A DNA stretch of 64,000 bases from SG8-4 sp964598225 (GCA_964598225.1 CAZRBG010000012.1:34655-98654), one strand, 5' to 3'; counted from the stretch's first letter, positions 26,276 to 35,590 are shown. Notes: generated by a model from the sequence alone, not told the origin. Program-made: numbers and translations.

Positions 26276-27667
26276 ATGAATCCAAAAAAAGTACACATAA
26301 AGTGTTTCGGCTGCCAGATGAACAAGCTGGATACGGCATTGGTGACCGGCGCCCTCGCGGATGCAGGGTTCGATCTGAGCGAACGCGTCGGCGATGCCGA
26401 CATCGTCCTGATTAACACGTGTTCCGTGCGTGAACATGCCGAACAGCGGGTGTTGTCGCATCTGGGGCATCTGAAACACATCAAAAAGTCCCGGCCCGAT
26501 TTAGTGGTCGGCGTAATCGGGTGCATGGCTCAGCGACTGGGCGACGATCTGCTCGAGCACGAAGCGGTCAACATCGTCTGCGGACCGGCCGAAATTCCTC
26601 GGATAAGCGAATTAATAGCAAAAGCCGTCAGGGAAAATAAGAAGACCCTGGCGGTTACGGGAAAAGTTCGCAGCGAAAGCTCACAAAAGCAGAGCTTGGC
26701 GCTCGAGGAATTCGAGTCCGCATACGGGATTGAAGAGGAGCACATCCCGGCACAAGCTTTGGTCCGGGTCATGCGGGGATGTAATAATTTCTGCTCATAC
26801 TGCGTGGTCCCGTATGTGCGCGGGCCGGAGGTTTCCCGTCCGCCGGAAGCGATAATCGAGCAGATACAAAAGCTGGCCGATCGCGGAGTCACACAGGTCA
26901 CATTACTGGGCCAGACGGTCAATTCTTATGAATACAGAGCCGGCAGCAAGACGTGGTCGCTGGCGGACCTGCTCGAATCGGCAAGCCGGATCGACGGCAT
27001 AAAATGGCTCAGATTCGTCACGAGTTACCCCTCCGAAAAGTACTTCAACGAAATAATGCACGTTATGGCCGATTCGCCTAAAGTGTGCGAGTACCTGCAC
27101 ATCCCGGCTCAGAGCGGCTCGGACAAAATCCTCAAGGCGATGAACCGAAAGTACAGCAGCAAGTGGTATCTGGAACTGCTCCATCGCGCCAGAGAGACCG
27201 TGCCGGGGATTTCAATCGCCGGTGATTTCATCGTTGGTTTCCCCGGTGAAACCGAGGAGGATTTTCAGGCCACGGTTGATCTGATTCGAAAGGCCCGATA
27301 CAAGAACGCCTTCATCTTCAAATACTCCCCCAGGCCCGGCACGAGGTCCGACGGAAAATTGCAGGACACCGTGCCCGACGAGGTTAAGCAACTGCGAAAT
27401 GCGGAACTTCTCGCCGTGCAGGAAAAGATGAGCGACGAGTTGAGCCGACAGTTCCTTGGCAGGCAGATAAAAGTTCTCGTGGAAGGCCTGAGCAAGAAGC
27501 CGCACTTTAATTCTGTCGAAAGCAATGGTAATCCACAGTTGGTTGGCAGGACGGCAACAGATAATATCGTTGTCTTTAACGGTCCTCAATCTCTCGCCGG
27601 TCAATTTGCGCAGATAAAGATAACAGAAACGAGTCCTCTGACCTTGTTCGGACAACTACGCCAATGA
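26276..27667 (+). CDS. miaB: tRNA-2-methylthio-N6-dimethylallyladenosine synthase MiaB
   Basis: 463 aa from ATG 26276. The N-terminal methylthiotransferase domain has its three cluster Cys in 'KCFGCQMNKLD', 'NTCSVREHAEQRVLSHLG' and 'GVIGCMAQRLG'. The radical SAM motif is 'RGCNNFCSYCVVPYVRGPEVSRP' and the C-terminal TRAM domain covers the last 60 or so residues. The enzyme adds a methylthio group to i6A37 in tRNAs reading UNN codons. The upstream open frame of 36 codons is rejected because the promoter lies inside it. The gene is divergent from the alanine symporter. Confidence 0.95.
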   Translation: MNPKKVHIKCFGCQMNKLDTALVTGALADAGFDLSERVGDADIVLINTCSVREHAEQRVLSHLGHLKHIKKSRPDLVVGVIGCMAQRLGDDLLEHEAVNIVCGPAEIPRISELIAKAVRENKKTLAVTGKVRSESSQKQSLALEEFESAYGIEEEHIPAQALVRVMRGCNNFCSYCVVPYVRGPEVSRPPEAIIEQIQKLADRGVTQVTLLGQTVNSYEYRAGSKTWSLADLLESASRIDGIKWLRFVTSYPSEKYFNEIMHVMADSPKVCEYLHIPAQSGSDKILKAMNRKYSSKWYLELLHRARETVPGISIAGDFIVGFPGETEEDFQATVDLIRKARYKNAFIFKYSPRPGTRSDGKLQDTVPDEVKQLRNAELLAVQEKMSDELSRQFLGRQIKVLVEGLSKKPHFNSVESNGNPQLVGRTATDNIVVFNGPQSLAGQFAQIKITETSPLTLFGQLRQ

Positions 27668-27705
27668 CAGCAATGACGAACGGACTCAATAGAGATCGAG
27701 TCGGC

Positions 27706-29739
27706 TTATTCTTTCACTTTCAATGTTGCTTTTCGCACAGAAAAGTGGTCGTCTCCGGAGAAGACAAGATAGCAGGTTTTGCCGTCATCGCTGATCCACT
27801 TGGTTGGAAATGAGTTAGTCTCTCCGGGCCCGGCGTCCCACTCTTCAGTGTAGAACACCGTCGTCCAGGGACCCCACGGCTCGCGAGCGTCGTAAACTCC
27901 GAAACCTCCCTGGAAGCGCGGGCCCCGTGAATCCTCACTCTTCGGCAATACCTGGCACCACAGGTATCTTTCCAAACCAGCGTTGTAGGTCACCTGCTGG
28001 CGATAGCAATTCCCTGGATTAACAAATACCGGTTCTCTCTTTCGGACGTCCTTTGTCCAGGTCGGATGGCCAAAGTTGTCGAGGCCTTTAAAGAATTCAT
28101 AAGCTTTGCGATTTCTTATTCTGTCCTTGGGCACTCTCGCCATCACCATTGAATCTCCGGCGTCGTAGGCGGTCTCGGCATCCTGCGAATAAATATAGAC
28201 GAAGTTATCTCTCGCGCGGGCGTAATTCTTGCCAAAATTCAAAAAACTCGGCGCTCCGAAACTTGTGGCGAATTTCCACTCGGACCATTTCCAGCTCGTG
28301 CCGTGATCGGTTGACCAGGCGACCTGCGAATTGCCGGTGTTTCGCACCATCATGTAGAGCACGCCGTCCACCATCAACATGCCGCTTGCTTTTGCGCCGT
28401 GGGAACCCTGACCGATGCGTTCGCCCGTTTCCGTGCGAACGTTGATGCCCTTGAAATCCGTTGGAGGGCCGACAACTTTCACGATGCCGAGGCTGAGTTT
28501 CCTCTCCGTTTTCGGCACGAAGCCCCAGCCGTCACCATAAGCCGAGTATTGATTGTTGTCGTCCGCCCAGGTAATGGGCCAGTTGTCGCTGCCGGAGGCC
28601 TTGCGAACGATGGTGTCTACGGGCGCCCATTCGATGCCCTTTATCACCGGACTCGGCGGATAGGGAGGATCGCCCTTCTTCTTTGCCGCCAACGCAATCG
28701 GTTCGATGAAAGGTTCGATGGCTTTATAGCTGGAATTGCGGGCTTTGTTCAGGGATTTGCCCGCCCGCGAAGCGACGATGTCGAGACTCGGTATCACCAC
28801 GGTGAGGCTGTCGTAAAGCCCCCACGACCAGTAAGCATCTCGCGGCACCTTCGTCATCGTCCCGTCGGCGTTGTTCCACCACAAAAGCCCGTAATGGTCC
28901 GAGGCGTTGAAAGCCGTTTCGCTTCGGACAACAGGCAGCCCCTTTATTGCATCCGGCACCTCGCGAGCCACATCGACGAACGAGGAAGGAATAATTTGTT
29001 GATCGCGCCAGCGGCCGCGTCGCAGGTACAAATAACCGATGCGCGCCATCGCGCTGACGTTGGCGTGAATGCCGGAACCAAACTCACGCCGCATGACACC
29101 TTCTATTCTTTTGTCTCGATACGCATTATTGCGCCACCTCAGGTCGGCTCTGGTGATGCCGATCGGCCCGAACACCCGGTCGAACATCAGCTCCTGCAGA
29201 TCCCGCTTGTACACGAGCGTTACGCATTCGGCCAGCCAGTTCGGCCCGCCGTCGCTGTAGGCCCACTTTGTCCCGGGCTCGAACATCAGCTTTGTGTAGC
29301 CGCCACGCTTATCGAAACCCGCCGTTTGGGTTGCCAGATGAAACAGCGTTATCTTGTCGATCCACCCGGTCTCTGCATTCGACTCAGGCGGGACTCCAAA
29401 ATTCGGATGGTATTTCTTAGCCGGCTCTTGGAGGCTCTCGAACTTGCCGTCTTTAAGCGCCAGCGCCACCGCCGTAACGCCTATTGCCTTTGTCGATGAT
29501 TTCAGGTCGTACCTTCTCTTCTGATCGCCCCACTGCATCACCAGCTTGCCGCGCCGGGTAATAAATCCCGATCCGTTACCGGCGAGCGCATATTCCCGCG
29601 CCTTTTCCAGCAGATTTTCATCCATTCCCACCTGCGCTGGTTTCGCTCGGTCCCACTCGCGCCCGGGCCAGGTCTCCCGCCCAACGACGGTCGAACAAAA
29701 CAGCACCGCTAAACAGAAAATCAGGTTCATACGATTCAT
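27706..29739 (-). CDS. Exported serine hydrolase fused to a DUF4185-like domain
   Basis: 677 aa with a signal peptide ('MNRMNLIFCLAVLFCSTVVG'). Residues about 25-370 form a beta-lactamase/class C-like hydrolase with nucleophile motif 'SSTKAIG' (SxxK) and 'YSDGGPNWLAE' (YSD/YxN). Residues about 400-675 form a beta-propeller-like region resembling DUF4185 ('WPITWADDNNQYSAYGDGWGF', 'SGMLMVDGVLYMMVRNTGNSQVAWSTDHG'). GGGAG lies 8 bases before ATG 29739. The frame continues 117 codons further upstream but that part overlaps the PQQ gene. It is last in a four-member operon, 11 bases after the preceding gene. Confidence 0.85.
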   Translation of the reverse strand: MNRMNLIFCLAVLFCSTVVGRETWPGREWDRAKPAQVGMDENLLEKAREYALAGNGSGFITRRGKLVMQWGDQKRRYDLKSSTKAIGVTAVALALKDGKFESLQEPAKKYHPNFGVPPESNAETGWIDKITLFHLATQTAGFDKRGGYTKLMFEPGTKWAYSDGGPNWLAECVTLVYKRDLQELMFDRVFGPIGITRADLRWRNNAYRDKRIEGVMRREFGSGIHANVSAMARIGYLYLRRGRWRDQQIIPSSFVDVAREVPDAIKGLPVVRSETAFNASDHYGLLWWNNADGTMTKVPRDAYWSWGLYDSLTVVIPSLDIVASRAGKSLNKARNSSYKAIEPFIEPIALAAKKKGDPPYPPSPVIKGIEWAPVDTIVRKASGSDNWPITWADDNNQYSAYGDGWGFVPKTERKLSLGIVKVVGPPTDFKGINVRTETGERIGQGSHGAKASGMLMVDGVLYMMVRNTGNSQVAWSTDHGTSWKWSEWKFATSFGAPSFLNFGKNYARARDNFVYIYSQDAETAYDAGDSMVMARVPKDRIRNRKAYEFFKGLDNFGHPTWTKDVRKREPVFVNPGNCYRQQVTYNAGLERYLWCQVLPKSEDSRGPRFQGGFGVYDAREPWGPWTTVFYTEEWDAGPGETNSFPTKWISDDGKTCYLVFSGDDHFSVRKATLKVKE

Positions 29740-29750
29740 TCTTGGTCTCC

Positions 29751-31061
29751 CTATTTTCCAATGCAATGAAGGTTCTCGGCGGTTCGGATAAAAAGGTGGC
29801 CGTTTGCGATGGCGATAGACGACTGGATGGGCCTCTCCTCGATTTTGGTCTCGAAGAGGATTTTGAACTCGTCGCCGCCCGCGGCGAGGACTACGATCTC
29901 TCCGGTTTCGTTGATGCAGTAGAGTTTGCCGTCGGCGCCGGTCAGCGATGCTCGCCAGGGGCCGCGTCCGCCGATCTTTCCCTGCCAGAATTGCCGGCCG
30001 GTTTTCGGGTCGAGGCACGTCACAACCTTGCCGTGCTTTACGCCGTCGAGGACGTAGAGGCGCCCCCGGTAATAGAGCGGCGTGCTGCAATCCGGGACGG
30101 GCGAGTCAAATTCCCACACGATGCGAGCCGAGTTGCCCGGCTCGATGGCGAAGACGCCGCCGTGCTTGTGACGGCAGCCGAAGATGAGTCCGTCGCCGGT
30201 TACCAGCGAGGGAATAACTCTCGAATCGCGGACTTTTCGCGTCCAGTACTCGAAACGCCAGAGTTCTTTTCCTGTCTCCGGATCGTTGGCGGTGATGTAA
30301 TCGGCGCCGGTATTAAGGATTTCGGTTCTGCCGTTGCGGACGGACGGGACAGGTGTGCTGTACGTTTCCATGCCCTCATCGAAGGCGTCCGTCGGACGTT
30401 GCTGCTTCCAGAGAGTCTTGCCGGTCTTGAGATCGACGGCTATCAGATACGAGTCCAGCGGCCCGTCGGCAGCTGGCGGGCGATAGGGCTTGTTCCGGCG
30501 GACGATCGGGATGAAGAGCTTACCTTCATACAGCAAAGGACTGGAGCCGTATCCGAACTGCAGCGCGAGGTTGCCGTAATCGGTTTCGATGTTGCGCGAC
30601 CAGAGTTCCCTGCCTTCATAATCAAAGCCGACCAAATGGCCGCTGCCGTAAAGGAAAAAAACGGATTTGCCGTCGGTCACCGGGGAAGGAGAAGCCATGT
30701 TGTTGCGAGGGAACCGCCGCGAATCCGAGCCGATGGATTTCTCCCACAGCTTTTTGCCGTTTTTTGCGTCGAAGCATAGAGCGACAAATTCGGGGCCTCG
30801 CCCTACCATTGAGCTAACGAAAACTCTGCCGTTGCAGATAACAGGAGTCGCCCCGCCGGGGCCCGGAAGAGGGCTGATCCACGCAACGTTTTTAGTCTCT
30901 CCCCAAGAATCGGGGAGATTAGTCTCATCCGTAGAGCCGTTGAAGAACGGTCCCCTCCACTGAGGCCAGTCGGCCGCCCATGTCGATGTTGGTATTGCCA
31001 GTGTCGCAATGATTAACCAAAAGAACATTTTCGTGTTTCTCATCTGTTGCTGTTTTCCCAC
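29751..31061 (-). CDS. Exported PQQ-like beta-propeller protein
   Basis: 436 aa, signal peptide 'MFFWLIIATLAIPTSTWAADWPQWRGPFFNG' (ADWPQWRG is the usual start of planctomycete PQQ_2 proteins). Repeated propeller blades carry motifs such as 'GKKLWEKSIGSDSRRFPR', 'VDLKTGKTLWKQQRP' and 'DPETGKELWRFEYW'. No catalytic dehydrogenase motif is seen. These are normally treated as structural propellers or outer-membrane assembly-like proteins; whether PQQ is bound is unclear. It lies 3 bases after the glycosidase relic and is matched by a paralogous propeller gene at 31563-33128. Confidence 0.9.
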   Translation of the reverse strand: MGKQQQMRNTKMFFWLIIATLAIPTSTWAADWPQWRGPFFNGSTDETNLPDSWGETKNVAWISPLPGPGGATPVICNGRVFVSSMVGRGPEFVALCFDAKNGKKLWEKSIGSDSRRFPRNNMASPSPVTDGKSVFFLYGSGHLVGFDYEGRELWSRNIETDYGNLALQFGYGSSPLLYEGKLFIPIVRRNKPYRPPAADGPLDSYLIAVDLKTGKTLWKQQRPTDAFDEGMETYSTPVPSVRNGRTEILNTGADYITANDPETGKELWRFEYWTRKVRDSRVIPSLVTGDGLIFGCRHKHGGVFAIEPGNSARIVWEFDSPVPDCSTPLYYRGRLYVLDGVKHGKVVTCLDPKTGRQFWQGKIGGRGPWRASLTGADGKLYCINETGEIVVLAAGGDEFKILFETKIEERPIQSSIAIANGHLFIRTAENLHCIGK

Positions 31062-31064
31062 GGT

Positions 31065-31537
31065 TTAATTTTTCGCGCCGATCAGCAGGACCCAGTCGTT
31101 TCTGTCGGCGGTTTTGAAGGTCTGCGGCGATTGTCCGAAAGGCGGAGTTCGCCGCGTATGAATAAGGCGAGGTCGCCCTGATACCCGCGGCATTGAAAGG
31201 AGCCGGTGCGATTATGGAGGCCTTTGTTTGCCTCATCCGAGCAGATTGTATTGTATGTCCATTTTCCTCGTACGTCGGGTGAAAAGCGAACTCGCCATTT
31301 TCGACCGCCGTCCCAGAAGTCGAGCAAGGTCCTCTTATTTCCATTCTGTGAGGCAAACTCGACCTTTAATTCAACTGCCTGCGGCGGATTTTCGTAGTCC
31401 CTGGAACTGGTGAAAGAGGTCTCAAAACGAGTCCATTGTTCTACGTTGGCCTCGGCCGAACGCGCAGCGGTGTTGTCAAAAAACGGTAAGAGAACGGCAG
31501 CACCGACAATGAACAGACACGAAAGGATGCCTTTCAC
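31065..31537 (-). pseudogene. DUF5060 glycosidase with large internal deletion
   Basis: The first 140 codons (GTG start at 31537, AAGGAG upstream) encode a signal peptide and a DUF5060 domain: 'VEQWTRFETSFTSSRDYENPPQAVELKVEFAS', then 'LDFWDGGRKWRVRFSPDVRGKWTYNTICSDEANKGLHNRTGSFQCRGYQGDLALFIRGELRLSDNRR'. The expected catalytic barrel should follow, but the sequence jumps to another frame that reads 'QTFKTADRNDWVLLIGAKN' and stops at 31065. That tail is typical of the C-terminal collagen-binding-like domain of the same proteins. So the barrel (roughly 1 kb) was deleted with loss of frame; the junction is near 31130. As annotated in one frame, the product would stop at 31082. Confidence 0.7.
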
Positions 31538-31562
31538 TACTTTCTCCTTAATTGAAGTCGGT

Positions 31563-33128
31563 CTATTTTGCAGATTTGTGTACCGCGTAAAGGTCTTTCA
31601 TCGTGGCTACATACAGCACACCGTCGGCGGCAACAGCGGTGGCATGAACAGGGCTGTGGAGTCTAACGGAACTGATGACTTTTTTCTCTTTGCTCGCAGC
31701 GAGCACCCAGAAATCCCCCCTCCTCGTTCCGATATAAACCTTTCCGTCAGCCACGTAAGTCGAAGCCCACATATCTCCTTTGGTCCGGTGTGTCCAGTAA
31801 GGTTTTCCGGTTTCAGCATCTACGCAATGAATCATACGGCCGCAATCGGCTACAAAAACCAGTCCGTCATGGACGGCGGGCGTCGAGCAGCAATGGCGTT
31901 CGACAGGATAAGCCCAGAGTTCGGCGGAAGAGGTAATGTCACCGGTGCCGGAGGCGCTGAAGCACTTCAGCCACGCCTGCCGCTTGCCCCACCAGATGTC
32001 GCCTCCGTAGGTAACATACAACCTGCCGTCATGAAACACAGGCATACTCTTTATATTGCTCGGGCTTTCGTCCCGGTTTCTGATATATTCGTGAACGTTT
32101 TCTTCAGGAGCAGACGGATCGCAGTCGAATTTCCAAAATCTCTTGAGCTTGCCCGAGCCCGGCGCTGATTGGAGAGCTTCGAACGCATAACAGACGCCGT
32201 CGCCGCCGCAGAAGAATACCTGGTCGCGACCGCCGACGCTGCCCATTGCAGGCGAAGACCAGGTCGAATGAAAAATCCGGGGTCCGATGTTCTCATCATC
32301 TTTTGCAACAAGCCGCCCCGTCTTCTTTTCGAGTACGATCAGGCTTGGAGCCTCGGTCGAAGGAATATGAGTATGCTTGTCGTCGAGTCCGTTGCTGGTG
32401 TTAACGTAAAGATAGTCCCCATGCAGGAGAATCGAGCTGTGTGCCGAGTCGTGCTGGTGGACGCCCAACTCTGACTGCATGTCGTAGAGCCAGATGATAT
32501 CAGCATCCATGGGTGTGACGTCTATGAGTTTCTCACCCGCCGGAGTCATGTGCCGGCTTTCATCGGTATAAGGCCCATCATTGCCGTTGGCCATGCCGTC
32601 AATGTCAAGACACATCACCTCGCCGCGATTACTGACAATATACACCCTGTCTGCTTCCACGGTTGCGGGCGAGCAGATACCCGTTCTGGGCCAGTCCCGA
32701 AAACGCATGGGAATGAACTTGGGCACAACAAGCTGCCAGCGGAGAGTACCGTCTTTCTCATCCAGACACAGCAGTACGCCGCGATCTCCCTTGTGGCGAG
32801 GATCGCGCGGTCTCTCGTTGTTGGTGCCTATGAAGACCTTCCCGCCTGATATAACAGGTGTGGAATAAGTCTCGGTACCGAGTGGAACGATCCATTTGAT
32901 GTTTTCGCCCGTGTCCGGATCGAAGCTGCCGGCAAGACCTGTTTCATCCGAAACCATGTTCCTGGAAAATCGCCGGCCCCACTGAGGCTGATCATCTGCT
33001 GACACAGTGCAGAATAATCCCATAACAAAAAGCAATACCGCGAATGACAGCCGGCACGACGTCTCTCTCACCCATGCTGACGGGTAGATGAATGTTTCGG
33101 GAGATGAGGACTTCTTAGGTAACCCCAC
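31563..33128 (-). CDS. Exported PQQ-like beta-propeller protein (second copy)
   Basis: 521 aa. The likely signal is 'RETSCRLSFAVLLFVMGLFCTVSA' and the mature start 'DDQPQWGRRFSRNMVSDETGLAGSFDPDTGENIKWIVPLG'. PQQ_2 blades follow ('GVLLCLDEKDGTLRWQLVV', 'EADRVYIVSNRGEVMCLDIDG', 'CVDAETGKPYWTHRTKGDMWASTYVADGKVYIGTRRG'). The GTG at 33128 has AGGTGAGA nearby; a GTG at the 'VRETS' codon is an alternative start. It is first in the operon 33128-27706. A terminator just upstream (33151-33180) separates it from the small basic protein gene. Confidence 0.88.
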   Translation of the reverse strand: MGLPKKSSSPETFIYPSAWVRETSCRLSFAVLLFVMGLFCTVSADDQPQWGRRFSRNMVSDETGLAGSFDPDTGENIKWIVPLGTETYSTPVISGGKVFIGTNNERPRDPRHKGDRGVLLCLDEKDGTLRWQLVVPKFIPMRFRDWPRTGICSPATVEADRVYIVSNRGEVMCLDIDGMANGNDGPYTDESRHMTPAGEKLIDVTPMDADIIWLYDMQSELGVHQHDSAHSSILLHGDYLYVNTSNGLDDKHTHIPSTEAPSLIVLEKKTGRLVAKDDENIGPRIFHSTWSSPAMGSVGGRDQVFFCGGDGVCYAFEALQSAPGSGKLKRFWKFDCDPSAPEENVHEYIRNRDESPSNIKSMPVFHDGRLYVTYGGDIWWGKRQAWLKCFSASGTGDITSSAELWAYPVERHCCSTPAVHDGLVFVADCGRMIHCVDAETGKPYWTHRTKGDMWASTYVADGKVYIGTRRGDFWVLAASKEKKVISSVRLHSPVHATAVAADGVLYVATMKDLYAVHKSAK

Positions 33129-33150
33129 TTCTCACCTGTCTTTCTTGTGC

Positions 33151-33180
33151 AAAAGGGGCTGGCGATTGCAGCCCCTTTTT
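33151..33180 (-). terminator. Bidirectional-looking rho-independent terminator
   Basis: AAAAGGGGCTG, 7-8 base loop, CAGCCCCTTTTT. On the minus strand it ends the small basic protein transcript (stop at 33243), with flanking A and T runs on both sides. Confidence 0.85.
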
Positions 33181-33242
33181 AGTTTTCCGGGAATGCCGAG
33201 GCTCGCTCTTTGCATCGCGCGCGCTCGGTCCCAATTGCTCAA

Positions 33243-33485
33243 TTATTCCGCAGCCGGTGTGGCTTCCTCCGCTGCTTCCGCTTCTGCAACCGCTTCTTCC
33301 GGGGCCTCTTTAGCCTTGCGGCCGGCGTGACTCTTGCGATGGCCTACCTTCTGGAGACCCAGTACGGAATCTCCCTCGGACCATTTTTCTTCTTCTTTCA
33401 GCTTTTCTATGCGCTCCGCTCTTGTCAAGACATTACGATGTCTCTCCAGAGCGCCCTTGACCTTCAATGATGGATCAATCGACAT
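33243..33485 (-). CDS. Small basic protein of the Chlamydiae/Verrucomicrobia/Planctomycetes type (TIGR04137-like)
   Basis: 80 aa. 'MSIDPSLKVKGALERHRNVLTRAERIEKLKEEEKWSEGDSVLGLQKVGHRK' is the highly conserved core of this family, found only in the PVC superphylum. An Ala/Glu-rich acidic tail (about 58-80) is added. A ribosome- or RNA-linked role has been suggested in the family name but is not demonstrated. It lies 18 bases after the membrane protein gene 33504-34316 and has its own terminator. It is a good taxonomic marker for this window. Confidence 0.9.
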   Translation of the reverse strand: MSIDPSLKVKGALERHRNVLTRAERIEKLKEEEKWSEGDSVLGLQKVGHRKSHAGRKAKEAPEEAVAEAEAAEEATPAAE

Positions 33486-33503
33486 TCAAAATTTCTCCTA
33501 AAA

Positions 33504-34316
33504 CTAATCTTCGACTTTCTTGCCATAGGCATCTGAAAAGTAGTTTGGCGCAAAAGTGTCGAGGCCTGCCGGTGCTTCGTCTTTGTACAACCTGCCGACA
33601 TCTCTTATCTTAACTTTGGCTTCAAATCCGGCAGTTCCAGGTGTAGCCGGGTTTCTCTCGTATCGTTCCACGGTTCTCAATTGGTACTTCCCGTTCTCGA
33701 GCGGGACAATTTTTAGGTCTATACCATGCTCGGCAAAGTGCTCCACAACCGGCACCAAATCAGCATACCTGCCGGAGTGAGCGAGGACTATCACGTTTTT
33801 GCCCTTCGGCTCCTCGGGCTCGACTTCTTCTTCTATTTTTTTCTCGTCCGGCGTTACACCTGCGATCGGCATTGTGTCCTGATTCAGCGGCACATTGTCA
33901 GCTTTCGGCAAGACGTTCTCAGTCGGCGGAGAAGGCCGCTCCACACTGGCTGTATCCAGCCCTGTATGGCCTTGCGTATCAACCTTTTCGGGTGCTTTCG
34001 CCACTTCACCGGCCATCTGATCCGGTACAACCGAGTTCTGACCGAGCCGATAGGAACCCAACAGCAGCAGCACTAAAAGCAACCCCATCGCGATCGCGGC
34101 CTGGTACGGCAACGAGAACTCGAACCTACCAGCGTTAAACTGAGCGATTCTCGGCTTCTTCCACCAGTCCGCCACAGCTTTTGACGGCTTAGCTGCCGGT
34201 TTTTTTTCTTCTGTTTTCTTCGGGCGCATCGGCTCCACACTCTTGGCGTAGCCCCGCCTGACCCGAGTGTTGCTCATCACCTCGTAGAGAGCTTTTTTTC
34301 CTCGGTTCCTTGCCAT
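33504..34316 (-). CDS. Single-pass membrane protein of unknown role
   Basis: 270 aa. A basic cytoplasmic part (1-75, 'MARNRGKKALYEVMSNTRVRRGYAKSVEPMRPKKTEEKKPAAKP') is followed by one helix (about 76-92, 'AAIAMGLLLVLLLLGSY'), a Pro/Glu-rich linker (95-175) and a C-terminal alpha/beta domain with 'NVIVLAHSGRYADLVPVVEHFAEHGIDLKIVPLENGKYQLRTVERY', which has the spacing of a SPOR-like peptidoglycan-binding fold (inference). The 'ALYEVM' N-terminal segment recurs in planctomycete proteins (recollection). It is operonic with the small basic protein. Confidence 0.7.
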   Translation of the reverse strand: MARNRGKKALYEVMSNTRVRRGYAKSVEPMRPKKTEEKKPAAKPSKAVADWWKKPRIAQFNAGRFEFSLPYQAAIAMGLLLVLLLLGSYRLGQNSVVPDQMAGEVAKAPEKVDTQGHTGLDTASVERPSPPTENVLPKADNVPLNQDTMPIAGVTPDEKKIEEEVEPEEPKGKNVIVLAHSGRYADLVPVVEHFAEHGIDLKIVPLENGKYQLRTVERYERNPATPGTAGFEAKVKIRDVGRLYKDEAPAGLDTFAPNYFSDAYGKKVED

Positions 34317-34742
34317 GGTGGAATCCGTTCAACCTGCCAAACTATACAAACCATTGCTATTATACCGGCGAAACTCTGAAAGACAAGCCAATTCCAACCA
34401 AAAAGAACGCTTAAATCTCGGCGTTACAGCGGTGAAATCAACGGCGGATAGTTCAGATTCTCAGGATATTACCCGGTTTTAAGTCTTGCAGTGAACGTAG
34501 CATTAAGCAATTGGATACCCGATTATAGGGCGTTTCCCTATTGCTCACGGGCCTTATACCCAGCTTATTATATGAAAATGGCCGCTTGAAAGAGTACCGC
34601 TCACGTGTTGAAAACCAATAACGCGGAGTTCGATAAAAGGTGCAGGGCAAGGAAACGCTATCAAGGGCGAGCAATTATTGTGCATAGCTCTGATTGTTGA
34701 CAAGCGTGTAAAACTAAGGTGTATCGATTTAAGGATCCCATA
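34317..34742. other. Divergent promoter region
   Basis: 426 bases between the minus-strand membrane protein gene and the first CRP/FNR gene. TTGTTGACAAG near 34695 is a short palindrome-like site, of interest because the next gene encodes a CRP/FNR regulator. No gene was recognised. Confidence 0.4.
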
Positions 34743-35396
34743 ATGGCAACGCTGGACACTGAGCAATTCACAGAAATATTTCCCTTTTTTAGAAATAGTT
34801 CGAAAACGTTGGTGAAAGATATTTTGTTATTATCGCGCGAAAGCTTCACGTCTCGTAACACTGCGTTGCAGCTCGAAGGACAGCCCTGTACGCATTTGGA
34901 ATTAATGTTGGCCGGAGACAAACGTATTTTCAAATCAAGTCCGGAGGGCAAGGAAATCACTCTATATGAGATTGGCCCCGGAGAAACGTGTATAATTAAC
35001 TCGATATGTGCTCTTTCTAATACTGCGAGCCCGGTAAATGTAAAGGCGATCACCGATGTCAGCTCTCTTCTGATTCCAGCCCGCGGTTTTCGAAATCTCG
35101 TGGCAGGACACGAAGATATGCGAGCGTTTATCTTTCATACCATCAACCAGGAAATTTCCGCCATCTTAGAACTTCTCGGCGGAGTTGCATTTGAAAAAAC
35201 GAATACGAGGCTATTCAATTATCTCGTGGAGAAATCCGAGAACGGCTTACTATGCACGACCCATCAACAAATCGCCGACGGCCTTGGGACGGCGAGGGAG
35301 GTTGTCAGTCGTTTGCTGAAAGATTTCGAGAAAAGCGGAAAGGTCATTTTATCAAGAGGGCGTATTCAGTTATTAACTGCCTATTGGGATAATTGA
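34743..35396 (+). CDS. CRP/FNR-family transcription regulator (paralogue 1)
   Basis: 217 aa from ATG 34743 (AAGGA 7-8 bases upstream). The N-terminal cyclic-nucleotide-binding-like barrel contains 'GKEITLYEIGPGETCIINSICALS'; the C-terminal winged helix (about 160-215) contains 'THQQIADGLGTAREVVSRLLKDFEKSGKVILSRGRI', with the recognition helix around 'GTAREVVSRLL'. No FNR Cys cluster and no cAMP-pocket 'RxS' are evident. Two Cys (C-x5-C in 'TCIINSIC') recur in all three paralogues here and might be redox-responsive. It sits at the edge of a redox gene cluster. Confidence 0.88.
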   Translation: MATLDTEQFTEIFPFFRNSSKTLVKDILLLSRESFTSRNTALQLEGQPCTHLELMLAGDKRIFKSSPEGKEITLYEIGPGETCIINSICALSNTASPVNVKAITDVSSLLIPARGFRNLVAGHEDMRAFIFHTINQEISAILELLGGVAFEKTNTRLFNYLVEKSENGLLCTTHQQIADGLGTAREVVSRLLKDFEKSGKVILSRGRIQLLTAYWDN

Positions 35397-35590
35397 GGAT
35401 TATGACACAATTGGGTGCAGATATGGCGGGAGGGGGTTTTTAATAACATTGCCGAGCGTTTCAGACGTTTAGAAAAGCGATTTACCGAAACAATATACAT
35501 CTGAGTTCAATTATGCTAAACTGTCGTTTTGACCGAGACGCTTCCACAAGTGTTGTCGAAAATGAGTGTATTAGTCTTAGGATTGAGTCA

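Noticed and set aside
29740..30090. Long N-terminal extension of the serine hydrolase frame
   Set aside because: It overlaps the PQQ-propeller gene, is Arg/Pro-rich, and the true start at 29739 has GGGAG and a signal peptide.
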